Shown here: one piece after another, positions 56,257 through 64,000 of the stretch | Layout of the letters: each line of letters starts with the position of its first letter | Numbering within the stretch: position 1 is the stretch's first letter | From: Bacteroidetes bacterium GWC2_46_850 | GTDB taxonomy: Bacteria > Bacteroidota > Bacteroidia > Bacteroidales > Dysgonomonadaceae | Assembly: GCA_001768325.1 (NCBI GenBank) | Contig: MENQ01000001.1 | Location: forward strand, 124,001-188,000 | Length of the DNA stretch: 64,000 nt | Reading direction: 5' to 3' | Notes under the pieces: generated by a model | What the model saw: the letters and a program-made list of their open reading frames with translations, nothing else | Told to the model about the DNA's origin: nothing | Database searches by the model: none | Translations under genes and position numbers: made by a program

Positions 56257-58011
56257 ATGAAAAATTTAAATATCATCCTTTTAACATTGATTCTTCTTGG
56301 AGGCTTGACAGCCTGCAACGACCAGCTCAATGTGGAGAACCCCAACAATCAGACCACCTACGATTTTGGCGACTCGGAGTCTGAATTGCAGGAGGCCATC
56401 ATTTCCTGTTACAACCGTATCCGTCTGGAAGGTTCATTTGCCCGTGTGGGCTATACCATGGATGCCGTGCGTGGTGATGAGGTCTGGAACTCCTCTCAAC
56501 AGTGGTATCTGGAGTATGACAATCTCAACTCACCGGGAACGATTGAGATTGGAGACCAGTGGATCTGGCGTGATTGGTATCATGTGGTGAACCGGACAAA
56601 TTTTGTGTTGTCGAAAGTGGATGCCGTCGAGATGCCGCAGGAGTCATACAATCAGATTGCCGGACAGGCACTCTTCCTGAGATCCCTGGCTTACTATCAC
56701 CTCTCTACATATTATCAGACGGTACCCTTGATTACCGACTACGCCTCCTATTCCGATATCAACACCATGTATGCACCCAACAATAGCCAGGAGGAGGTGT
56801 TTGACCAGATTGAGATTGACCTGACCTCAGCGATGGAGATGCTTCCCTCACGCGATAAGGGGGGCGAATGGGCACAGGGACGTGCCACAAGCGGTGCTGC
56901 TGCCGGATATATGGCCCGGGCATTGATGTTCCGCCATAAATTTTCTGAGGCATACGCCATCCTGAAAGATATCATTGGCGGCAAGTACGGACATTATGCG
57001 CTCACTGCCGACTATGGCGATAACTTCAGAGAAGGTTCACCCTACGAGAACAATGCAGAGAGCCTCTTCGAGGTGCAATTCCTGGATTATGGAACAGGAG
57101 GTACCGACGAGGAGTGGACACCGGTTAACATTAGTTCGGAAGCCACCCAGGGGCACGCTGTTGAGAGCAACTATGCTTCTCAGGAATTGGGCAGCTGGGG
57201 TGACCTGGCCGGCTCACCCTGGTTGTACAACCTGTTTATAAAGGAGAATTCCACCGATGGTCGTCTCGACCCTCGTTTGTACTGGACGCTGGTCACCTTC
57301 GAAGAGGAATACAGTACCTATACCAACCAGAAAACGGCTGCCTATCCCAACGGAGACCCTCGCAGCAATGTGGTTTATCAGAATGAAATCACCCAAACAC
57401 CCTTGTCGAACAATGCCCAGGGTGGTATTTCCATCGCCAAGTTCACCAATGCGAGAAACAACATCTACAGCTCCATTACCAACGGATTGCATTGTGGAGT
57501 AAATCTTCGCCTCATGCGTTACAGCGATGTATTGCTGCGCGCTGCCGAGTGTGAGAATGAGATCAACGGTCCCACCCAAACGGCGATCGATTATATCAAC
57601 CAGGTACGCCGTCGTGTGGCACTACCCGACCTTATTCTTTCAGACTTCCCCTCTGCTGATGCTCTTTTCGAACAGATCGCAAACGTGGAACGGCCCAAGG
57701 AGTTTGGGTGCGAGAACGGACGTGGTATCGACTTGCTTCGCTGGGGATTCTTCTACGATCAGGGGCGTCTGAATCAGTTGGTAGAACATGGTTATTACAA
57801 GCGTGACGGAACAGCTTCAACCGAAGAGCTCACAGCCGAAACCGCTGACGATTCATCGTTCAATTATTACTACAAGGGACATGAATATTTTCCCATCTAT
57901 CAATCCACGCTGAACGATAACCCAAACCTTGTTGGAAACTCTGCAAACAAGAACGAAGATAACGGACCTGTGTTCAAGGAGAAATACAATATTCGTCCTG
58001 TTGTACAATAG
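56257..58011 (+). CDS. SusD-like starch/glycan-binding lipoprotein
   Basis: Lipobox (GGLTACNDQLNVENPNN); FLRSLAYYHLSTYYQTVPLI; RYSDVLLRAAECENEINGPTQTAIDYINQVRRR. Confidence 0.95.
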   Translation: MKNLNIILLTLILLGGLTACNDQLNVENPNNQTTYDFGDSESELQEAIISCYNRIRLEGSFARVGYTMDAVRGDEVWNSSQQWYLEYDNLNSPGTIEIGDQWIWRDWYHVVNRTNFVLSKVDAVEMPQESYNQIAGQALFLRSLAYYHLSTYYQTVPLITDYASYSDINTMYAPNNSQEEVFDQIEIDLTSAMEMLPSRDKGGEWAQGRATSGAAAGYMARALMFRHKFSEAYAILKDIIGGKYGHYALTADYGDNFREGSPYENNAESLFEVQFLDYGTGGTDEEWTPVNISSEATQGHAVESNYASQELGSWGDLAGSPWLYNLFIKENSTDGRLDPRLYWTLVTFEEEYSTYTNQKTAAYPNGDPRSNVVYQNEITQTPLSNNAQGGISIAKFTNARNNIYSSITNGLHCGVNLRLMRYSDVLLRAAECENEINGPTQTAIDYINQVRRRVALPDLILSDFPSADALFEQIANVERPKEFGCENGRGIDLLRWGFFYDQGRLNQLVEHGYYKRDGTASTEELTAETADDSSFNYYYKGHEYFPIYQSTLNDNPNLVGNSANKNEDNGPVFKEKYNIRPVVQ

Positions 58012-58030
58012 GAATTAATTGCTTAATTTA

Positions 58031-58077
58031 GAGACTTCCTTATTGACTTCACTTCTGCATGTTGATAAGGAAGTTTC
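58031..58077 (+). other. Intercistronic hairpin between susD and GH43 gene
   Basis: gagacttccttat ... ataaggaagtttc, 13-bp stem with one G-U pair. Confidence 0.55.
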
Positions 58078-58097
58078 CAGCTTTAAAAATTAGAGAA

Positions 58098-59777
58098 ATG
58101 AAACGCAAGTATCTGTTGTTTTTATATATGAGCATAACCGCACTGCTGCTGGCAGGGTGCAGCAAGGAGGATGGAATTGAACCCGGTGGGGAGGAGCCGG
58201 AGCCGGAGCCCGGGAATGGAACCGGATGGACCATCCCCACCTATGCCGACGATTATTCGGCGATAGCCTCCTGGTCGAAACGAAGCCAATGGAATCTTGC
58301 CAACGTGCATGACCCGTCGGTAGCGTATTACAACGGATATTACTACATGTACGGCACCGATGCTTCGTATGGAAACGAGCATGAGGGGCACGGCCATTTT
58401 CAGGGCAAGCGTTCAACCGATCTGGTCAACTGGGACTGGGTGGGGGGACCCTTTTATGATGCCCCCACATGGGTGGCCGACTCGCTCAATGCCATCCGGA
58501 CACGTATGGGACTCGATCCCATTGCTAAAGAGCAGATCAATTATGGCTATTGGGCACCGGTGGTACGCCGGGTCAACGTGGGGGGACAAGAGATCCTGCG
58601 CATGTACTACAGCATCATCATCGACAACTACATCAAAACGGGAAAAGTCAACACGTCGGCCAACTTCGATGGCAGCTGGACTGAGCGTGCCTTTATCGGT
58701 ATGTGTGAGTCGACCGATCCTGCCGGTGCCGCGTGGACAGATAAAGGTTTCGTAACCACCTCCTCATCTGATCGGGGACTGAACTACAGTCGCACCAGCC
58801 TCTCCAGTTGGGATGCCTACTTCTACTATAACGCCATCGACCCTACCTATATCGTGACACCCGAAGGGAAACATTTTCTGATATATGGATCGTGGCACAG
58901 TGGTTTTGCATTACTGGAAGTAAATGCCACCACAGGCAAGCCCATTAACGAACTCGGTGAACCTTACGCTGATAGTGCATCTGAGCTGACAGCACGTTAT
59001 GGCATCAGAATCGGTACGCGCAGAGATGAGTCCCGTTGGCAGGGCAGCGAAGCCCCCGAGATCATTTACAAGGATGGTTACTATTATCTGTTTCTGGCTT
59101 ACGACGGGCTCGATGTACCCTACAATACACGGGTGGTGAGAAGTCAAGACATCGAAGGCCCCTACCTCGATATCACCGGGCGCAACTTCACCAACGGACG
59201 CGGTGACACCTACCCGATCGTAACCCACCCTTACAAATTCAATCTCAGCCCGGGATGGGTAGGCATTTCTCACTGCGCTCTCTTCAAAAAGGAAAACAGC
59301 AACGAATGGTTCTACATGTCACAGGGGCGACTGCCAGCCAATGTGGGGGGTAATCCCTATTCCAATGCCATTATGATGGGGCATGTCCGTCGCATCGTAT
59401 GGTGTCCTGCCTCTCCCGGCGAACCCGATAACCTCTGGCCCATCGCACTGCCTCAGCGATATGCTGCCGTACCCGATTATGGGGTCATCACCAAAGACTC
59501 GCTGGTGGGAACCTGGGAACATGTTAAACTGGAGTACAAGTACGGACAACAAAACAGTGCCACTGCTTTGACCCTCCATGCCAACGGCACCCTGTCGGGA
59601 GCACTCACAGGCAGTTGGAGTTACAATCAGGCAAAAAAACAACTCACCCTGGGCAATGTAATTGTCTGCGTGGAGAGGGAGGTGGACTGGGAGGCTACCC
59701 CGCGCCGCGTTACGATGGTGTATGCCGGCACTGAAAAGAATCTGAATGCTACCTACTGGGGTAAAAAAAAGAAATAA
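58098..59777 (+). CDS. GH43 lipoprotein (endo-arabinanase/arabinosidase-like)
   Basis: Lipobox LLAGCSKED; ANVHDPSVAYYNGYYYMYGTD, NAIDPTYIVTPEGKHFLIYGSW, SEAPEIIYKDGYYYLFLAYD. Confidence 0.92.
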   Translation: MKRKYLLFLYMSITALLLAGCSKEDGIEPGGEEPEPEPGNGTGWTIPTYADDYSAIASWSKRSQWNLANVHDPSVAYYNGYYYMYGTDASYGNEHEGHGHFQGKRSTDLVNWDWVGGPFYDAPTWVADSLNAIRTRMGLDPIAKEQINYGYWAPVVRRVNVGGQEILRMYYSIIIDNYIKTGKVNTSANFDGSWTERAFIGMCESTDPAGAAWTDKGFVTTSSSDRGLNYSRTSLSSWDAYFYYNAIDPTYIVTPEGKHFLIYGSWHSGFALLEVNATTGKPINELGEPYADSASELTARYGIRIGTRRDESRWQGSEAPEIIYKDGYYYLFLAYDGLDVPYNTRVVRSQDIEGPYLDITGRNFTNGRGDTYPIVTHPYKFNLSPGWVGISHCALFKKENSNEWFYMSQGRLPANVGGNPYSNAIMMGHVRRIVWCPASPGEPDNLWPIALPQRYAAVPDYGVITKDSLVGTWEHVKLEYKYGQQNSATALTLHANGTLSGALTGSWSYNQAKKQLTLGNVIVCVEREVDWEATPRRVTMVYAGTEKNLNATYWGKKKK

Positions 59778-59782
59778 AGATA

Positions 59783-61705
59783 TTATAACGAAGGGCTTAT
59801 CTGCCTAATGCTTCCATCCTCATTGAATGTCAGCTTATCGATGCAGACTTCCCGGTGATAGCCTGGTCCGTTGTGGATTGAATGCTTATTGATGCGGTGG
59901 TACACGATATACCATTCATCTTTCCCGGGTATCTGCAGGATGGAATTATGTCCTGTTCCATATATTTCTCTTGCTTCATCTTTCATGATGACGATGTTAT
60001 CTGCAGGTATCTGCAGTGGTCCTATTGGTGAGGAAGCAGTTGCGTAACGCACTTTGTAGTTGGGGCTTCCGGTATCATCTTCCGACCAGAGGAAATAATA
60101 AAGTCCGTTCCGGTAAAAGACATTGACTCCTTCCCTGAAGGTGCCATCGGGTGTCATTGTTTTCACGGTTTCTCTTTTGACGGAAACCATGTCTTTGTGC
60201 AGCTCCGCTCCTGCCATATATCCATTGCCCCAGTAGATGTAATTCTTCTTGCTCACAGGATCAAAAAACAGGTCGGGATCAATTTCCTGTCCTCCTTTCA
60301 CTCCTTCAGGCTTAAAGTCGATGAGCGGCTTTCCCGAATCGACAAACGGACCGGTGGGATCATCAGCTACTGCTACTCCAATCTTCTTGGGTTCTCCTTC
60401 CCGGCCTCCGCTGAAATAATAGTAGTATTTATACTTGTTCCTGCCTGTCTTTTTCTCGATGATGGTCGGTGCCCAGGCATTGCCATCGGCCCACGATACA
60501 TCTTTCAGGTCCAGTATCACCCCTTCGTCTTTCCACTCTTTCCGATCGTCTGAAGAGAATGTTTTGAAATAGTAGCCCCCCCATCCCGGGAACCCATCAC
60601 TGGTAGGGTAGATATAATACTTACCTGTTTTTTCAGCATAGAGCACATCAGGATCGGCATAATAGCCTGTCAGCACCGGATTAAGAGCAACAGGCATCTC
60701 TATCCCATCGGGTACACCCCATTTGCCGGTGATGGCTTCCAGTTCTTTTTTCGTTACTGGAATCACACTTCCGTGGCGGGGCTTGAAATCCATGCTGATC
60801 TCATGATCAATCACCCTGAATTGATCAAGGTCGATGCTTTCACAGAACTGATACTCACCCCTCCCATATACATCATACATTAGGATATACTTGTTCTGAT
60901 TGGTCAGTTTAAAAAGAGAGGATCCTTCCACGGCATGGCTCGTTTGTTGTTTGTAATCTGATTGTTCAATCCAGCAACCCGACGTGAGATTGTCGGTCAT
61001 TGCTTTTCGGATGCCATTTCCATGACCTTCGGTTTTATAAAACATATGGAATATTCCATTCTTATAGACGATATCGCCGTCGATACATGATTTCTTGTTT
61101 TTCGGAAAGAATAGCTGCCGTGGTGCCCCCTCCAGATCGGTGAAATCCTCATTGGTATAGGCATAGTAGATAATGTCGGGACCGTCGCCGTACTTCATCG
61201 ACCAATAGATCATGTATTTACCAGCATCAGGGTCGTAGATGGTTTGTGGAGCCCATACCCGCTTCAGTTCTTCCTGTCCCGGGTATTTTTTCTGAATGTT
61301 GATAGCCGACGATGTCCAGTTGACCAGATCTTTCGATTTCAGCAGAACCATACCCCGGTTGGAGTCCCATCCTTTCGAGGAGGTCATGTCCGTCACTACC
61401 ATATAAAAGGTCTTTCCATCCTGGGCCCTTAAAATATGCGGATCCCTGACACCTCCGGTTTCACTGATTTTTTTCGAATCAATCACCGGCCTATCGTTAT
61501 TAAGGGCGCGGTAGTTGTACCCATCAGGACTTACTGCGAAGCAAATCTGTTCACCTTCCACATTATTCCCATGGAAATAGGTGAAAAGATAGGCCACATA
61601 ATCTTTCTCAGTAATGTTAGATGCATAACCCTCATCAGCTCTCGCTCCTGTAAAGGTTGTAGCAAGTAAGGTAATAAGAGAAATAACATACAATCGATTC
61701 TTCAT
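59783..61705 (-). CDS. Tandem two-domain GH43 protein
   Basis: Domain 1: GVRDPHIL, CIDGDIVYKNG, AVEGSSLF; domain 2: YYADPDVLY, EIDPDLFFD, REGVNVFYRNGLYYFLWSED. Confidence 0.88.
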   Translation of the reverse strand: MKNRLYVISLITLLATTFTGARADEGYASNITEKDYVAYLFTYFHGNNVEGEQICFAVSPDGYNYRALNNDRPVIDSKKISETGGVRDPHILRAQDGKTFYMVVTDMTSSKGWDSNRGMVLLKSKDLVNWTSSAINIQKKYPGQEELKRVWAPQTIYDPDAGKYMIYWSMKYGDGPDIIYYAYTNEDFTDLEGAPRQLFFPKNKKSCIDGDIVYKNGIFHMFYKTEGHGNGIRKAMTDNLTSGCWIEQSDYKQQTSHAVEGSSLFKLTNQNKYILMYDVYGRGEYQFCESIDLDQFRVIDHEISMDFKPRHGSVIPVTKKELEAITGKWGVPDGIEMPVALNPVLTGYYADPDVLYAEKTGKYYIYPTSDGFPGWGGYYFKTFSSDDRKEWKDEGVILDLKDVSWADGNAWAPTIIEKKTGRNKYKYYYYFSGGREGEPKKIGVAVADDPTGPFVDSGKPLIDFKPEGVKGGQEIDPDLFFDPVSKKNYIYWGNGYMAGAELHKDMVSVKRETVKTMTPDGTFREGVNVFYRNGLYYFLWSEDDTGSPNYKVRYATASSPIGPLQIPADNIVIMKDEAREIYGTGHNSILQIPGKDEWYIVYHRINKHSIHNGPGYHREVCIDKLTFNEDGSIRQISPSL

Positions 61706-61763
61706 ATCATTCTAGCTTGGTTGGTTTTCATTTCAAAAAACTGTCTCTGTGCATGACAATCGG

Positions 61764-64000
61764 TTATTCAGCCAACAATATAACTTCAGCAGGCTCCAGC
61801 CAGGGAGAGGTGAAGTTGATCTTTATTTCCCCCTCTTCACCGGTGGCCTGAACGTATGCAAGTATACGTCCGTGGAAGACCCGATGCCGGTTATCGGTAT
61901 AGTCGCTCATGTCACTGTTGTTGCTTGCCTCCAGGCCGAGAAGTTTTGCAGGACCAGAGACCCTGCAGGTAACTTCGTTATCTGCCAGCCTGACCGGGAT
62001 GCCATTTTCATCCACTACCTGCACCACGACATGGGCCAGTCCGTTCTCTTTGTCGATCTGCTTTTCGGTCTGAACAACCTTTAGGGCATGAGGACGATGG
62101 GAGCTATGTATGGTATAACCCGATACGATGTTGTTCTCTTTATCGAGACCCACCACTTCCAGTTTACCCGCCTTGTAAGGGATATCCCAGAAAATAATTC
62201 CTGTCTGGTCGTCATACTCTTGTGTCTCGCCAACTACCGTGCCGTTCAGCAATAGTTTTGCTTTTTCTGCATTGGAGTAGCAAACTACCCGGATCGACTG
62301 ACCCTCCCGGTAGTTCCAGATTGGCCATGCATCCATCGAAGGTACCCGTTCCACATAGTTGGATTGGTTCCCTGTTTCTGTTTGCGACAATACGTCTCCC
62401 GACTGGCTGCGTGCTCCTCGGCCCGGGGTGGGGTAGGTTCCCATGTAGGCCATCGGCTTATCCGACCATAACGACTGCCGGAAGTATCCTCTCGGCTTGA
62501 TAAATCCTCCGAAGTCGAGCAGGCCCGAATAAAAACCTCTGGTAGGCCATCGGCCCGATTCACCGAGATAATCAATACCGGTCCAGAGGAATTGTCCGAA
62601 GACATGTTCCTTGTCGCGTGTGGCCTTCCATGCAGCCATGTCATGCCGGTTTTCACTGCCGTAGATCACCCTGTTGGGGTATTTCTCGTGATCACTGTCG
62701 TACTTGTCTTCGGTGTAATTATAACCGGCGATATCCAATGCACCCGGGTATGCTGTTTCGTTCGACATGGCTACTCCAGCCAGACCTGCAGTCACGGGGC
62801 GTGTTGAGTCGTATGTTTTCACCACTTTTACCAGTCGTTTAGCGATGTCGCCCAGCTCCATCGCATCGGGAGCGTCGGGGTTGTATCCGCCATAAGAAGC
62901 CTGTGTAAATCCTGCTTTTTCCCCACCCAGTACAGGATGAGAATAGGGATCGTTGGGGTAATCCACCTCATTTCCTATGCTCCATGCGAAGACTGAGACA
63001 TGATTGCGGTCGCGACGCACCAGGTCGGCCAGGTCAATCTCGCTCCACTCCTTGAATATATCGTATGATCCCTGGAAACCGGGAGTACCCACGTTCCAGC
63101 CTTCCAGCCATTTGCGTTTTGGGAAAACCCATTCGTCATACATTTCATTGAGAACCAGCATACCCATCTCATCGCACAGGTCATACAAATCAGTTGCCTG
63201 TGGGTTGTGACTTGTACGGATGGCATTTACGCCTATCTCCTTCAGTGTTTGCAGGCGTCTTCTCCATACATCGCGGGGAACAGCTGCTCCCAGTACGCCT
63301 GCATCGTGGTGGATACAGACTCCTTTCACTTTCATCCATTCACCGTTCAGTGCAAACCCTTTGTCTGGGTCGAAGGTGTAAGAACGAAAACCCGTTCGGG
63401 TGGAGGTCTGATCTACTATCTCTTTACCTTTCAATACAGTCGTTTTCAGTTCATACAGATATGGGGTGGTGAGAGACCATAATGTCGGTTTATTCACCTT
63501 CAAAGTGGTTTTCAGTTTATTCTCACTACCCGGTTTCGTAACCAGCTTCTTTGCATCTTTTGCAATCAGTTTTCCTTCCGGAGTGTACAATTCATTCAAA
63601 ATAGTTAACGAGGTATGGGTCTCTTCTTCGTTGAGAATATCAACTTCCACGTTGAGCCTGTAGCCGTTTTTCACCTCTTCGGGATGGGCATATACACCCC
63701 ATTGGGCAATGTGTACCGGGTTGGCATAAACCACCCACACATCACGGTAGATTCCCGAGCCTGTATACCAGCGTGAATCGGCCGACTGGCTGTGATCCAC
63801 ACGTACGGCAATCACATTCTCTTCTCCATATTTGATATAAGGAGTAGCATCAAACATAAAAGAGATATATCCACTGGGCCTTTTTCCCAGCGACTCCCCA
63901 TTCAGGAACACTTCGCTGCGGTTGTAGATGCCTTCAAAATAGAGATATACCTTCTCTCCCTCCTTTGCTGCGGGGACATTGATCGTCTTGCGATACCAGC
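61764..64000 (-). CDS. GH2 family beta-galactosidase-like protein, 5'-truncated by window edge
   Basis: RTSHNPQATDLYDLCDEMGMLVLNEMYDEW, HVSVFAWSIGNEVDYP, GQFLWTGIDYLGE; frame stays open to 64000 (WYRKTINVPAAKEGEKVYLYFEGIYNRSEVFLNGE). Confidence 0.93.
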   Translation of the reverse strand, partial: WYRKTINVPAAKEGEKVYLYFEGIYNRSEVFLNGESLGKRPSGYISFMFDATPYIKYGEENVIAVRVDHSQSADSRWYTGSGIYRDVWVVYANPVHIAQWGVYAHPEEVKNGYRLNVEVDILNEEETHTSLTILNELYTPEGKLIAKDAKKLVTKPGSENKLKTTLKVNKPTLWSLTTPYLYELKTTVLKGKEIVDQTSTRTGFRSYTFDPDKGFALNGEWMKVKGVCIHHDAGVLGAAVPRDVWRRRLQTLKEIGVNAIRTSHNPQATDLYDLCDEMGMLVLNEMYDEWVFPKRKWLEGWNVGTPGFQGSYDIFKEWSEIDLADLVRRDRNHVSVFAWSIGNEVDYPNDPYSHPVLGGEKAGFTQASYGGYNPDAPDAMELGDIAKRLVKVVKTYDSTRPVTAGLAGVAMSNETAYPGALDIAGYNYTEDKYDSDHEKYPNRVIYGSENRHDMAAWKATRDKEHVFGQFLWTGIDYLGESGRWPTRGFYSGLLDFGGFIKPRGYFRQSLWSDKPMAYMGTYPTPGRGARSQSGDVLSQTETGNQSNYVERVPSMDAWPIWNYREGQSIRVVCYSNAEKAKLLLNGTVVGETQEYDDQTGIIFWDIPYKAGKLEVVGLDKENNIVSGYTIHSSHRPHALKVVQTEKQIDKENGLAHVVVQVVDENGIPVRLADNEVTCRVSGPAKLLGLEASNNSDMSDYTDNRHRVFHGRILAYVQATGEEGEIKINFTSPWLEPAEVILLAE

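Noticed and set aside
1-64000. CRISPR array, rRNA genes, insertion sequences or prophage structural genes
   Set aside because: No regularly spaced repeats of CRISPR size, no rRNA-like segments, no DDE-type transposase and no capsid/tail genes seen among the ORFs or sequence.

Overview
Bacteroidota-type chromosomal segment (SusC/SusD pairs, hybrid two-component regulator, TAnnTTTG-like promoters) with three blocks. (1) ~1-11.6 kb: 5'-truncated GH43 gene, a P1B-type metal ATPase with a separate small HMA protein, and an ECF sigma / FecR anti-sigma / SusC(STN) / SusD / TlpA-like nutrient-uptake locus. (2) 11923-28654: a ~16.7 kb integrative and mobilizable element inserted in the 3' end of tRNA-Leu(CAA). 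It is bounded by a 14-bp duplication of the tRNA end plus internal 25-bp repeats. It carries a tyrosine integrase, an AlbA_2/Schlafen-like regulator, a HTH protein, helicase and primase genes, a MobV-type relaxase with an oriT-like region, and a compact five-gene type I R-M operon. That operon includes a PrrC/RloC-like ATPase and a HTH plus HEPN-like protein. (3) 30-64 kb: a large arabinan/arabinose utilization locus (three GH51, GH127, GH97, several GH43, GH2, araB-araA-araD, one SusCD pair, a putative surface glycan-binding lipoprotein and an AraC-type HTCS regulator). Three copies of a 31-bp direct-repeat motif with 21-bp spacing lie upstream of its transcription units and are proposed as the HTCS operator. 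The most interesting candidates are the R-M operon with two extra putative RNase/guard genes, the HTCS operator, the element's replacement of the tRNA 3' end and terminator, and an 11-bp tandem repeat that cycles through all three frames inside the AlbA_2-like gene. All family assignments are from reading motifs; no database search was run.
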